From: JL08 sp963765555
Lineage (GTDB): Bacteria > Pseudomonadota > Alphaproteobacteria > Rhodobacterales > Rhodobacteraceae
DNA: 64,000 bases
Assembly: GCA_963765555.1 (NCBI GenBank)
Contig: CAVXWX010000001.1
Span: 444,790 to 508,789 of the forward strand
Reading direction: 5' to 3'
Below, piece after piece: positions 8,460 to 17,431 of the stretch. The notes beneath the pieces were generated by a model. It saw only the letters and a list, made by a program, of their open reading frames with translations. It was not told where the DNA came from and ran no database searches. Every line of letters begins with the position of its first letter. The stretch's first letter is position 1. A program made the position numbers and the translations under genes.

Positions 8460-9716
8460 ATGAACATGGCAGCCCCCGGTGAAAACCTGAAAATCAACGG
8501 CGACCGTCTTTGGGACAGCCTGATGGACATGGCCAAGATCGGCCCCGGTGTGGCGGGCGGAAACAACCGCCAGACCCTGACAGACGAAGATGGCGAAGGC
8601 CGTGCTCTGTTCCAGACATGGTGCGAGGACGCGGGCTGTTCCATGGGGCTGGACAGTATGGGCAATATGTTTGCGCGCCGTGAAGGGGCCGATCCGGATG
8701 CCTTGCCCGTCTATGTCGGATCGCATCTGGATACCCAGCCCACGGGTGGCAAATATGATGGTATTCTGGGCGTCTTGGGGGGCCTGGAAATCTTGCGTAC
8801 GCTGAATGATCTGGGGATCAAAACGAAACACCCGATCGTTGTGACCAACTGGACGAACGAGGAAGGCACACGTTACGCCCCCGCGATGCTGTCCAGCGGT
8901 GTGTTCGCCGGTATCCACACCGAAGACTGGGCCAAATCACGCGTGGATGCAGACGGCAAGGCCTTCGGGGATGAGCTGAAACGCATCGGCTGGCAGGGGG
9001 ACGAACCCGTCGGCGCCCGCAAGATGCACGCGTTTTTCGAACTGCACATCGAACAGGGCCCGATATTGGAAGCCGAAGGCAAGGATATCGGCGTTGTCAC
9101 CCATGGGCAGGGGTTAAGCTGGACCCAGATCACCATCACCGGCAAGGATTCCCACACCGGCAGTACGCCAATGCCGATGCGTAAGAACGCGGGGCTGGGT
9201 ATGGCGCGGGTGCTGGAACTGGTCGATGAAATCGCGTGGTCGCACGCGCCACACGCGGTGGGCGCGGCTGGCCATATCGATGTCTATCCCAACTCGCGCA
9301 ATGTGATCCCGGGCAAGGTGGTGTTCACCGTTGATCTGCGATCCCCCGACATCAAGGTGATCGAGGATATGGAGGCGCGGTTGAAAGCGGGTGCGCAGAA
9401 AATCTGCGATGACATGGGCCTTGGCATCGAAATGGAAAAGGTTGGCGGATTTGATCCGGTCACCTTTGACGAAGGCTGCGTGACGGCGGTACGCAACGCC
9501 GCCGAACGGCTGGGTTATTCCCACATGAACCTTATTTCCGGCGCGGGGCACGATGCCTGCTGGATCAATCAGGTGGCCCCGACCGCGATGGTCATGTGCC
9601 CCTGTGTTGACGGGCTGAGCCATAACGAGGCCGAAGAGATTTCCAAAGACTGGGCCACGGCGGGGGCTGATGTGTTGATGCACGCCGTTGTCGAAACAGC
9701 GGGGATTGTGGAGTAA
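8460..9716 (+). CDS. N-carbamoyl-beta-alanine / N-carbamoyl amino acid hydrolase (M20 family)
   Basis: Zinc-dependent amidohydrolase, 418 aa, predicted to cleave N-carbamoyl-beta-alanine to beta-alanine, CO2 and ammonia (step 3 of reductive pyrimidine degradation). Metal-site motifs: GSHLDTQPTGGKYDGILG (His, Asp), NWTNEEGTRYAP (Glu-Glu), FFELHIEQGPILE (His) and SGAGHDACWI (His). A dimerisation domain with GKDSHTGSTPM lies in the middle. Clustering with dihydropyrimidinase and PreTA supports beta-ureidopropionase over the L-carbamoylase alternative. Confidence 0.9.
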   Translation: MNMAAPGENLKINGDRLWDSLMDMAKIGPGVAGGNNRQTLTDEDGEGRALFQTWCEDAGCSMGLDSMGNMFARREGADPDALPVYVGSHLDTQPTGGKYDGILGVLGGLEILRTLNDLGIKTKHPIVVTNWTNEEGTRYAPAMLSSGVFAGIHTEDWAKSRVDADGKAFGDELKRIGWQGDEPVGARKMHAFFELHIEQGPILEAEGKDIGVVTHGQGLSWTQITITGKDSHTGSTPMPMRKNAGLGMARVLELVDEIAWSHAPHAVGAAGHIDVYPNSRNVIPGKVVFTVDLRSPDIKVIEDMEARLKAGAQKICDDMGLGIEMEKVGGFDPVTFDEGCVTAVRNAAERLGYSHMNLISGAGHDACWINQVAPTAMVMCPCVDGLSHNEAEEISKDWATAGADVLMHAVVETAGIVE

Positions 9717-9762
9717 CATTGCCGACAAAACCAACACCGTTCTGCTTACACGGAGAGAGACT

Positions 9763-10056
9763 ATGAACAGCATGGCCAGATTGATCCCACTTGTTGCAGC
9801 CGGCCTCGCGCTAACCGCCTGTAGTGATCCTTACAACGGCGTCTACATTCCCAGAGCGGTCGAACGCGGCTATGTCTCGCAACAGGCACGAAGCGCGCTA
9901 CCGGTCAATCAGGATCTGGGCCAGGTGGTGCGCGGTGTCGAAGACAGGTGTTACTACATCCTGATGGAAGGCACGGCGCGGGGTTATCTGTCTCCGGTGC
10001 TTGACCCGTACCATCACGCGACGCCGGTGTGCGACCCGATCACCACATCACAATAA
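9763..10056 (+). CDS. Small lipoprotein of unknown function
   Basis: A 97-aa predicted lipoprotein. The signal peptide ends in lipobox LTAC (LIPLVAAGLALTACSD), so the Cys should be lipidated. The mature part is about 78 aa, contains further Cys residues (RCYYI and PVCDP) and has no recognised domain. The start ATG 9763 has a GGAGAGAG-type Shine-Dalgarno. Lying between the ureidopropionase and dihydropyrimidinase genes in one transcript, it may be an envelope component of substrate uptake, but nothing in the sequence shows this. Confidence 0.75.
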   Translation: MNSMARLIPLVAAGLALTACSDPYNGVYIPRAVERGYVSQQARSALPVNQDLGQVVRGVEDRCYYILMEGTARGYLSPVLDPYHHATPVCDPITTSQ

Positions 10057-10089
10057 CGCGGCACCGGCCGCACAGAGGGGAGAACGACA

Positions 10090-11550
10090 ATGACCAAAGT
10101 CATCAAGAACGGCACCGTCTGCACCGCAGATCGCAGCTGGAAGGCCGATGTTCTGATCGAAGGCGAAACCATCAAGGAAATCGGCGAAAACCTGAGCGGG
10201 GATGAATATATCGACGCCGAAGGCGCCTATGTGATCCCCGGCGGGATTGATCCGCACACCCATCTGGAAATGCCGTTCATGGGCACCACCGCCGCCGAGA
10301 CCTTTGAATCCGGCACATGGGCCGCCGCAGTGGGCGGTACAACGATGGTTGTTGATTTCTGCCTGCCCGGTGCGGATGGCAGTATCAAGAACGCGATCAA
10401 CGAATGGCATCGCAAATCCGCGCCGCAAATCTGTTCCGATGTCGGCTATCACATGGCGATCACCGGCTGGAATGAAGACGTGTTCAACGAAATGAAAGAC
10501 GCCGTAGATATGGGCGTCAATTCCTTCAAACACTTCATGGCCTACAAGGGCGCGCTGATGATCGAGGACGATGAAATGTTCGCGTCCTTCAAACGCTGTG
10601 CCGAACTGGGCGCGCTGCCGATGGTGCATGCGGAAAACGGCGATCTGGTCGCTGAAATGCAGCAAAAATATTTTGATCAGGGCATCACCGGCCCCGAAGG
10701 CCACGCCTATTCCCGCCCGCCCGAATTCGAAGGCGAAGCCGCCAACCGCGCCATCACCATCGCCGATGCGGCAGGTGTGCCGCTTTATGTGGTCCATGTG
10801 TCCTGCGAACAGGCGCACGAGGCGATCCGCCGCGCGCGTCAAAAGGGCATGCGCGTCTACGGAGAGCCGCTGATCCAGTTCCTGACACTGGATGAAAGCG
10901 AATATTTCAACAAGGACTGGGACCATGCCGCACGCCGCGTGATGTCGCCGCCGTTCCGCTCCAAGGATCATCAGGATAGCCTGTGGGCGGGGCTTCAGGC
11001 CGGATCGCTTCAGGTGGTTGCCACCGATCACGCCGCGTTCAACACTGAACAGAAACGGGCAGGGCGGGATGATTTCCGGATCATTCCGAACGGGTCGAAC
11101 GGTTTGGAAGAACGGCTTGCGGTTCTGTGGACCGAAGGCGTGGAAACCGGACGTCTGACGCCCAATGAGTTTGTTGCCGTGACCAGCACGAATGTTGCGA
11201 AGATCCTGAACATCTACCCTAAAAAAGGTGCGATCGTCGAAGGCGCGGATGCGGATATTGTGGTGTGGGATCCCAAGATCAGCAAAACCATCAGCCCCGC
11301 TAATCATCATTCGGTTCTGGATTACAACGTGTTCGAAGGGTTCAAGGTGAACGCCCAGTCGCGCTATACCCTCAGCCGCGGAGAAGTGATCTGGGCGTGG
11401 GGCCAGAACAGCCAGCCGCAACCGGGCCGTGGGCGCTTTGTGCCACGTCCCGCTTTTGCGTCGGCCTCGGTCGCGCTGAGCAAGTGGAAGGCGCTGACCG
11501 CCCCGAAAATGATCCAGCGCGATCCGCTGAACATTCCAGCGGGCATCTGA
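10090..11550 (+). CDS. hydA: Dihydropyrimidinase (D-hydantoinase)
   Basis: Cyclic amidohydrolase, 486 aa, opening dihydrouracil or hydantoins to the N-carbamoyl acid. Binuclear metal site: GGIDPHTHLEMPF (HxH), FKHFMAYKGA (the carboxylated Lys lies in this region), HAENGD (His), VVHVSC (His) and ATDHAAF (Asp). Second catabolic step, between PreTA and the ureidopropionase. Shine-Dalgarno GGGGAG precedes ATG 10090. The ABC importer genes follow 30 bases later in the same direction, suggesting a single operon. Confidence 0.95.
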   Translation: MTKVIKNGTVCTADRSWKADVLIEGETIKEIGENLSGDEYIDAEGAYVIPGGIDPHTHLEMPFMGTTAAETFESGTWAAAVGGTTMVVDFCLPGADGSIKNAINEWHRKSAPQICSDVGYHMAITGWNEDVFNEMKDAVDMGVNSFKHFMAYKGALMIEDDEMFASFKRCAELGALPMVHAENGDLVAEMQQKYFDQGITGPEGHAYSRPPEFEGEAANRAITIADAAGVPLYVVHVSCEQAHEAIRRARQKGMRVYGEPLIQFLTLDESEYFNKDWDHAARRVMSPPFRSKDHQDSLWAGLQAGSLQVVATDHAAFNTEQKRAGRDDFRIIPNGSNGLEERLAVLWTEGVETGRLTPNEFVAVTSTNVAKILNIYPKKGAIVEGADADIVVWDPKISKTISPANHHSVLDYNVFEGFKVNAQSRYTLSRGEVIWAWGQNSQPQPGRGRFVPRPAFASASVALSKWKALTAPKMIQRDPLNIPAGI

Positions 11551-11580
11551 TCGCAATCCCGGCACGCAAGGACACTTGAT

Positions 11581-12366
11581 TTGACCTCAAACACCGTTAT
11601 CAGCGCGCGCAATCTGGACCTGACATTCCAAACCAATGATGGTCCGGTTCACGCGTTGAAAGATGTTTCGCTGGACATCGAAAAAGGCGATTTCGTCAGC
11701 TTTATCGGCCCGTCGGGCTGTGGCAAAACCACGTTTCTGCGTGTCATGGCCGATCTGGAACAACCGACGGGCGGAACGATCAGCGTCAATGGAACCTCTC
11801 CCGAACAGGCTCGTAAGGCCCGCGCCTATGGCTATGTGTTTCAGGCGGCCGGGCTCTATCCCTGGCGCACGATTGGCGGCAACATTCGCCTGCCGCTCGA
11901 GATTATGGGCTATGACGCGGCCGATATGGCGGCCCGCGTGGCGCGTGTTCTTGATCTTGTCGAACTGGGAGGATTCGAAAAGAAATATCCGTGGCAACTT
12001 TCGGGTGGAATGCAGCAACGTGCCTCGATCGCGCGGGCGTTGGCCTTTGATGCGGATCTTTTGCTGATGGATGAACCTTTCGGCGCTCTGGATGAAATTG
12101 TACGCGACCACCTGAACGAACAGTTGCTGCATCTGTGGGAACGGACGGGCAAGACCATTGCCTTTGTCACCCATTCCATTCCCGAAGCGGTCTACCTCAG
12201 TACCAAGATCGTGGTCATGTCGCCGCGCCCGGGGCGGATTACCGATGTGATCGACAGCCCGCTGCCCAAAGAACGGCCGCTGGACATCCGCGATACGCCG
12301 GAATTTCTGGAAGTTGCGCACCGGGTGCGCGAAGGTTTGCGCGCGGGGCACGGCGATGAGGTTTAG
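11581..12366 (+). CDS. ABC importer ATP-binding protein (nitrate/taurine/THI5 class)
   Basis: ATPase of a Ssu/Tau-type importer, 261 aa. Walker A is GPSGCGKTT, signature LSGGMQQRASIARAL and Walker B LLMDEPFGALDE. The start is TTG at 11581, giving MTSNTVISARNLDL; no better ATG is near. It directly follows dihydropyrimidinase and precedes two permeases and a THI5/NMT1-like binding protein, so import of a pyrimidine or hydantoin is the likely role. A 228-base gap with a strong hairpin separates it from the permease genes. Confidence 0.9.
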   Translation: MTSNTVISARNLDLTFQTNDGPVHALKDVSLDIEKGDFVSFIGPSGCGKTTFLRVMADLEQPTGGTISVNGTSPEQARKARAYGYVFQAAGLYPWRTIGGNIRLPLEIMGYDAADMAARVARVLDLVELGGFEKKYPWQLSGGMQQRASIARALAFDADLLLMDEPFGALDEIVRDHLNEQLLHLWERTGKTIAFVTHSIPEAVYLSTKIVVMSPRPGRITDVIDSPLPKERPLDIRDTPEFLEVAHRVREGLRAGHGDEV

Positions 12367-12379
12367 CGTGACAGAAAAA

Positions 12380-12419
12380 CACCCTGTCCTTTTGTATCCA
12401 GGATCGCCGGGACAGGGTG
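12380..12419 (+). promoter_or_regulatory. 10-bp-stem hairpin between ATPase and permease genes
   Basis: CACCCTGTCC at 12380-12389 pairs perfectly with GGACAGGGTG at 12410-12419. No T-run follows, so it is not a classical terminator. In a 228-base gap inside an otherwise tight operon, it may be an attenuator or an mRNA-processing/stability element. Confidence 0.5.
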
Positions 12420-12594
12420 CCTTCACTTGTCGCGGTCATCGGCTCTCCAGCCTGTACCGCCGAACCAGAGAACACGCTAATTCCTTCATTTGTCTTAAAA
12501 TACTCAATTCTTCCTTTCAAAAGTTGCGCTTCGGTGCACGGACAGATGCCTCCGGCGGGAGTAGTTATGGACAAATGAAAGCGGAGAGGCGCGC

Positions 12595-13458
12595 ATGAGG
12601 CAGTCGCTTCTTCCTGTCCTGACGGTGGTGTCGGCGATTTTTGCGCTGTGGTATGTCGCTGCGGTCTTTCTGAACGCGCCCTGGGCCTACGACACTGCGG
12701 CGCGGGCTGGTGTTGAACTTAGCACGACGGAATTGATTGCGGATACATGGGCGCAGGACAAACCAAAGCTGCCGGCGCCCCATCAGGTCGCGATCGAGCT
12801 GTGGCAGACCACGGTCGAGAAGAACGTCACGTCGAAACGGTCGCTGATTTATCATGCGTGGATCACCTTTTCTTCGACCATGCTGGGCTTTGTTCTGGGT
12901 ACGTTGCTGGGTATCGCACTTGCCGTCGGGATCGTGTTCAACCGGACGATGGACATGAGCGTGATGCCCTGGGTCATCGCCAGCCAGACGATTCCGATTC
13001 TGGCCATTGCGCCGATGATTATCGTTGTTCTGAATGCCATCGGAATTTCCGGCCTGCTGCCCAAGGCGGTGATTTCGATGTATCTGTCGTTTTTCCCTGT
13101 GGTGGTTGGCATGGTCAAAGGGTTGCGCAGCCCGTCTGTTATGCAGCTTGACCAGATGCGGACGTGGAATGCGTCGGCGGCACAGACATTCTGGCGTCTC
13201 AGGTTTCCATCTTCGATGCCGTATCTTTTCACCTCGCTCAAGATTGCGATGGCAGCGTCGCTGGTGGGCGCGATTGTCGGGGAACTGCCGACCGGCGCGG
13301 TGGCCGGTCTGGGCGCACGATTGCTGGCGGGCAGCTATTATGGCCAGACCATCCAGATCTGGAGCGCATTGATCATGGCGGCCGCCCTTGCGGCGGCGCT
13401 TGTCGGGATCATCGGCATGCTGCAGCGCATCACGTTGCGCCGCATGGGGATGGCGTGA
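12595..13458 (+). CDS. ABC importer permease 1
   Basis: BPD-transport-type integral membrane permease, 287 aa, with about six hydrophobic segments. The EAA-like loop reads MRTWNASAAQTFWRLRFPSSMP. Related to SsuC/TauC and ThiX-type permeases. A GGAGAGG Shine-Dalgarno precedes ATG 12595. Its stop overlaps the next permease start (TGATG). Predicted to form the membrane channel with permease 2. Confidence 0.88.
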   Translation: MRQSLLPVLTVVSAIFALWYVAAVFLNAPWAYDTAARAGVELSTTELIADTWAQDKPKLPAPHQVAIELWQTTVEKNVTSKRSLIYHAWITFSSTMLGFVLGTLLGIALAVGIVFNRTMDMSVMPWVIASQTIPILAIAPMIIVVLNAIGISGLLPKAVISMYLSFFPVVVGMVKGLRSPSVMQLDQMRTWNASAAQTFWRLRFPSSMPYLFTSLKIAMAASLVGAIVGELPTGAVAGLGARLLAGSYYGQTIQIWSALIMAAALAAALVGIIGMLQRITLRRMGMA

Positions 13459-14297
13459 TGGGCTGGCTGGTGTTCGGATTGATGGTCTGGGCGGGCGGTT
13501 GGGCGCTGAATGTCTGGCTGTCGGGATTGCCACGGACATCCTTCACCCGTCTGGCGGTGCCGATCGTGTTCGGCGTGACGCTGGTTGTGATTTGGGAAAG
13601 CCTTGTGCGGGGCTTTGAGATCAGCCCCGTTCTGTTGCCGCCGCCTTCGGCAATTGCTGTCCGGTTTGCGGCGTCGACCGCGATCCTGTGGGAGGATTTT
13701 GTGCAAACCGTGCTGAAGGGCGCGTTGAGCGGCTATGTGATTGGCTGCGGGTCCGCCTTCCTGCTGGCGATCTGGATCGACCGGTATCCGTTCCTGCAAC
13801 GCGGGCTGTTGCCGGTGGGCAATTTCGTGGCAGCCTTGCCGATCATCGGAATGGCGCCAATTCTGGTCATGTGGTTCGGGTTTGACTGGCAGTCAAAGGC
13901 CGCTGTCGTCGTGGTTATGGTGTTCTTTCCAATGCTGGTGAATACCGTTCAGGGGTTACAGGATACCGATGCCATGCAGCGCGATCTGATGCGGACCTAT
14001 GCGGCGGGCTATTGGCGTACCTTGCTGAAACTGCGTTTGCCTGCTGCCATGCCATTTATCTTTAACGGTTTGAAAATCGGGAGTACATTGGCTTTGATCG
14101 GGGCGATCGTTGCCGAATTCTTCGGGTCGCCGACGCGGGGTATGGGGTTTCGGATTTCCACGTCCGTGGGGCAATTGGCCATGGATTTGGTGTGGGCCGA
14201 GATTGTTGTCGCTGCGCTGGCGGGGTCTGCTTTTTACGGGGCGGTTGCACTGATGGAACGGGCGGTTACTTTCTGGCATCCGTCGCAACGCCGGTAG
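13458..14297 (+). CDS. ABC importer permease 2
   Basis: Second SsuC/TauC-like permease, 279 aa, with the EAA-type loop MRTYAAGYWRTLLKLRLPAA near residue 190. The start ATG 13458 overlaps the upstream stop by one base (TGATG); earlier in-frame codons would lie inside permease 1. Two different permeases with one ATPase and one binding protein suggest a heterodimeric channel. Confidence 0.88.
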   Translation: MGWLVFGLMVWAGGWALNVWLSGLPRTSFTRLAVPIVFGVTLVVIWESLVRGFEISPVLLPPPSAIAVRFAASTAILWEDFVQTVLKGALSGYVIGCGSAFLLAIWIDRYPFLQRGLLPVGNFVAALPIIGMAPILVMWFGFDWQSKAAVVVVMVFFPMLVNTVQGLQDTDAMQRDLMRTYAAGYWRTLLKLRLPAAMPFIFNGLKIGSTLALIGAIVAEFFGSPTRGMGFRISTSVGQLAMDLVWAEIVVAALAGSAFYGAVALMERAVTFWHPSQRR

Positions 14298-14358
14298 AAC
14301 ACAGCAGCGCGATCCAAGACAAAGACACGAAACAAAAACAACCAACAAGGAGAGTATC

Positions 14359-15339
14359 ATGAAGACAATCACGAAAACGCTGGGTATCGCAGCTTTGGGT
14401 GCATGGGGCAGCATGGCCCATGCCGCCGATGATCTGACGTTGCAATTGAAATGGGTCACACAGGCGCAGTTTGCGGGCTATTACGTGGCACTGGAACAGG
14501 GGTTTTACGAAGAGGAAGACCTGAACGTCACAATCAAACCCGGCGGACCGGATATCGCGCCGGTACAGGTTCTTCTGGGCGGTGGCGCTGATGTAATGGT
14601 GGATTGGGGCCCTTCGGCCCTGGCCGCGCGTGAAAAGGGCGCACCGATTGTCAATATCGCGCAGCCTTTCGCATCGTCGGGTCTGATGCTGACCTGTCTG
14701 AAGGAACATAACATCAATTCGCCTGCGGATTTTCCGGGAAAAACGCTGGGTACGTGGTTCTTTGGCAATGAAATCCCGCTGCTCAGCTGGATGGGAAAAC
14801 TGGGTTATGCCACAGACGGGTCCGAAGGCGGTGTGACCATTCAGAAGATCAACTTTAACGTTGATCCCCTGCTGCAAAAGCAGGTCGAATGCGCCACTAC
14901 GATGACCTACAATGAATATTGGCAGGTGATTGATGCGGGCCTGACCCCAGATGATCTGGTGGTGTTCAAATACGAGGAAGAAGGCATTTCCACGCTGGAA
15001 GACGGCCTTTATGTCACCGAAGACACCCTTGCCGACGAAGCGAAGGCGGAACAGCTTGTCCGGTTTGTGCGTGCATCGATGAAGGGTTGGAAATGGGCCG
15101 AGGAAAACCCCGATGCGGCGGCCGACATCGTGCTGGAATATGACAACACCGGTGCCCAGACCGAAAAGCATCAGCGCCGGATGATGGGTGAGATTGCCAA
15201 GCTGACTGCGGGTTCGAACGGCACGCTTGATCCGGCGGCTTTTGACCGGACCGTGGCAATCACCATGGAAGGCGGCATGATCACCAAGGCGCCTGAAGGT
15301 GCATGGACCCACGCGATCACCGACAAAGCGCTGAACTAA
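14359..15339 (+). CDS. ABC importer substrate-binding protein, THI5/NMT1-like
   Basis: Periplasmic binding protein, 326 aa, with signal peptide ending MAHAADDL. The sequence LQLKWVTQAQFAGYYVALEQ begins a SsuA/THI5 fold typical of proteins that bind pyrimidine-like ligands (ThiY) or sulfonates. Excellent AAGGAG Shine-Dalgarno. Last gene of the pyrimidine operon, ending at a strong terminator. Genome context points to uracil, thymine, dihydropyrimidine or hydantoin as ligand; this is inference. Confidence 0.9.
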   Translation: MKTITKTLGIAALGAWGSMAHAADDLTLQLKWVTQAQFAGYYVALEQGFYEEEDLNVTIKPGGPDIAPVQVLLGGGADVMVDWGPSALAAREKGAPIVNIAQPFASSGLMLTCLKEHNINSPADFPGKTLGTWFFGNEIPLLSWMGKLGYATDGSEGGVTIQKINFNVDPLLQKQVECATTMTYNEYWQVIDAGLTPDDLVVFKYEEEGISTLEDGLYVTEDTLADEAKAEQLVRFVRASMKGWKWAEENPDAAADIVLEYDNTGAQTEKHQRRMMGEIAKLTAGSNGTLDPAAFDRTVAITMEGGMITKAPEGAWTHAITDKALN

Positions 15340-15356
15340 AGCGGTATTGAGCGAAA

Positions 15357-15390
15357 CAAAGGGCCCGCTGATGCAGCGGGCCCTTTTGTA
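15357..15390. terminator. Strong bidirectional terminator
   Basis: A 13-bp GC-rich stem (arms 15358-15370 and 15374-15386, AAAGGGCCCGCTG / CAGCGGGCCCTTT) with a 3-base loop, flanked by an A-run and a T-run. It ends the importer operon and the convergent L,D-transpeptidase gene. Confidence 0.88.
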
Positions 15391-15414
15391 TTGGAATGGG
15401 CGTTTGGGCCGGCT

Positions 15415-15969
15415 TTACAGAACGGTAACGACTGTTCCGACAGGCACGCGTTCATAAAGATCGGCAACGTGTTCGTTCAGCATCCGGATGCACCCGTTCG
15501 AAACCGATTGCCCGATTGTGTTGGGCTGGGTTGTACCGTGGATGCGGAAATAGGTGTCGACCCCGTTCTGGAACAGATAAAGCGCCCGCGCGCCCAGCGG
15601 GTTTCCGGGGCCACCGGGCATGATGTAATCATTGTCGATGAATTTGGTATAGAGATGTGGATCGCGTTCGATCATCTCTTGTGTCGGGCGCCATGTGGGC
15701 CATTCTTTTTTGACGTCGATTGTGGCGCTGCCGGTAAATTCCAACCCTGCCTTGCCCACGCCCACGCCATAACGAATGGCCTTGCGTTGTTCGGTCACAA
15801 AATAAAGGTAGTAAGACCTTGGCAGGATCAGCAATTGACCGGGCAGGAATTCTTTCTTGATCCGCACCTCTTGCGGCGTGGGATCAAACACAACGTCTTG
15901 TGAAAGACCGATTTGCGGCAATGTGCTGGCAGCAATACCGGTACCCAGAAAAAGGCGACGGGAAATCAT
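15415..15969 (-). CDS. L,D-transpeptidase (YkuD family)
   Basis: Exported peptidoglycan cross-linking enzyme, about 184 aa. The N-terminus MISRRLFLGTGIAASTLP resembles a Tat-type or Sec signal (twin Arg, hydrophobic stretch). The YkuD catalytic block reads FRIHGTTQ, then a gap, then SNGCIRM, giving the His and the nucleophilic Cys in SxGC(I)R. Start ATG 15969 has an AAGGA Shine-Dalgarno 9 bases upstream; a TTG at 15978 is the alternative. Single-gene unit ending at the shared terminator. Confidence 0.9.
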   Translation of the reverse strand: MISRRLFLGTGIAASTLPQIGLSQDVVFDPTPQEVRIKKEFLPGQLLILPRSYYLYFVTEQRKAIRYGVGVGKAGLEFTGSATIDVKKEWPTWRPTQEMIERDPHLYTKFIDNDYIMPGGPGNPLGARALYLFQNGVDTYFRIHGTTQPNTIGQSVSNGCIRMLNEHVADLYERVPVGTVVTVL

Positions 15970-16108
15970 TATAAGCAATCCTTCTAAAACACCCCTTGGC
16001 TTTATGCAGCCGGAAGGGCTTCGAAATCAAGATTTGTTCAGAATAACCGCTTGCCGAGTGTTGCAAAAGAGGCATGACGACGATGTGAACACTGCACCGC
16101 AGGCGGAT

Positions 16109-16603
16109 CTAGGTTGGACCGGCGGGTACATGAAGGCGCGTTACGGTGGCTGCGGTCTTACCCTGCATTTTGACAACAAACAGTTCCCCGTAATTCTGCG
16201 GTGCTGGATCCGGCGCTCCGAGTTCGGACCATAGCGCACGCAGGTTGTCCTTGTTTCCGACCCACAGGACCGTGCCGTCGGGATGATCCTGTGTCATGCG
16301 TGCACCGGCGTATTCCTTTGGAATCAGGGTAATGGGCAGGCCCGATGCTTGGGACAGGGGTTGTGCCGTGGCAATGTTGCGCGCGATGTCGGGGCTATAG
16401 ATCGCATCAAGATCATAAGCGGCGACCGCCGCAGGAAGGGCGTTGGCGCGCGCCTGTCCCGTAGAACTCAGTTCATCCCCTGATCGATCTGCGTGGCGTA
16501 AGGCAAGAATTGTTGTTTGCGCATCATTTGGAATGACCGGAAGTGTGCAGGCCCCACAGATTACGGCAAGCAGAAGAACAGCGAGAATGCGTATGGACGG
16601 CAT
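16109..16603 (-). CDS. Histidine-phosphatase-superfamily lipoprotein, degenerate active site
   Basis: A 164-aa predicted lipoprotein: signal peptide IRILAVLLLAVICGAC ends in a lipobox with Cys near residue 19. The mature part has the phosphoglycerate-mutase-like start LRHADRSGDELSSTGQARA with the phospho-accepting His (RH). The later position, where the family has GHxxN, reads WVGNKDN, so the second His is not present. Activity is therefore doubtful, and the substrate is unknown. It stands alone between the L,D-transpeptidase and the antiporter operon. Confidence 0.75.
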   Translation of the reverse strand: MPSIRILAVLLLAVICGACTLPVIPNDAQTTILALRHADRSGDELSSTGQARANALPAAVAAYDLDAIYSPDIARNIATAQPLSQASGLPITLIPKEYAGARMTQDHPDGTVLWVGNKDNLRALWSELGAPDPAPQNYGELFVVKMQGKTAATVTRLHVPAGPT

Positions 16604-16757
16604 GAAAAAACGGACCGGAAAATAACTTGATCAATGCCGGTACCTTGCCACATTTTGACCAATAGTCAAAATTGCGCGGGAAGTCTGGCAGATCCAAGCT
16701 GGCGTCTACGCCTCTGTATCAGCATGTCAAAACGCCAAAAACGGTCGCTTTTGCCCT

Positions 16758-17147
16758 TCAGATTTCCTTTTGTTCGACAAATTCGCGGTCTGCTTCGGGC
16801 ACGTCCAGTGTTGACCATGTTTCGTCGCGCGGAGGTGACGGGGGATCAACACAGGCGCGTTTGTGAATGTTGACCTTGGCCATAAAGTTCGCCGAGATCG
16901 GTGCCGTTACAAAGAGGAACGCCATGATCAGCAGTTCATGCAGCGAACCTTCTCCGAAGGTAAAGGAATGGATCATCGATGCCAGCAACAGGGCGCCAAC
17001 ACCCACTGTGCCCACCTTGGTGGGGGCGTGCAGACGTGTCATGGAGTCATTGAATTTGAGCAAGCCGATCGCACCGACAAGGGTAAAGAACGCCCCAATG
17101 ATAAGGCAGACCGCTACGGCATAGGTCAGGAAGACTTCTATCGTCAT
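16758..17147 (-). CDS. mnhG: Na+/H+ antiporter subunit G (Mrp/Mnh/Pha)
   Basis: Small membrane subunit, 129 aa, with three hydrophobic segments and the conserved core GAIGLLKFNDSMTRLHAPTK. Last gene of the multisubunit cation/proton antiporter operon. The start overlaps the stop of mnhF by 4 bases. The C-terminal ~30 residues are hydrophilic. Confidence 0.93.
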   Translation of the reverse strand: MTIEVFLTYAVAVCLIIGAFFTLVGAIGLLKFNDSMTRLHAPTKVGTVGVGALLLASMIHSFTFGEGSLHELLIMAFLFVTAPISANFMAKVNIHKRACVDPPSPPRDETWSTLDVPEADREFVEQKEI

Positions 17148-17431
17148 TCTATGATGTCCCCGCGTAAAACGAACCGCGCATACGCGACGGTGGAGACGAA
17201 CCCCAGCATTGCGATTATCAGCGAAACCTCGAAATAGACCCGCGTGCCCTGCGCTATTCCCAACAGCACAATCAAGCCGATGGCGTTCACCACCATGGTA
17301 TCAAGCGCCAGAATGCGATCGCCGGTGTCGGGCCCGATCACAAGCCGGATCATGGACATAAGCTGTGCCAGTGCGACTGCACAAAAGGTAATGATCAGCG
17401 CGATATTCATGACATCTGTTGCAAGGGTCAT
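17144..17431 (-). CDS. mnhF: Na+/H+ antiporter subunit F
   Basis: A 95-aa membrane protein with three predicted helices and the family motif RLVIGPDTGDRILALDT. Overlaps mnhE upstream and mnhG downstream by 4 bases each, as expected for this tightly coupled operon. Part of the membrane complex that exchanges Na+ or K+ for protons. Confidence 0.93.
   Translation of the reverse strand: MTLATDVMNIALIITFCAVALAQLMSMIRLVIGPDTGDRILALDTMVVNAIGLIVLLGIAQGTRVYFEVSLIIAMLGFVSTVAYARFVLRGDIIE

Noticed and set aside
10048..11565. 505-codon open frame antisense to dihydropyrimidinase
   Set aside because: Dihydropyrimidinase on the other strand has all catalytic motifs; the antisense frame has none.
12314..12598. 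94-codon frame in the gap between importer ATPase and permease
   Set aside because: It overlaps the ATPase 3' end, lacks family features and contains the hairpin; non-coding is more likely.
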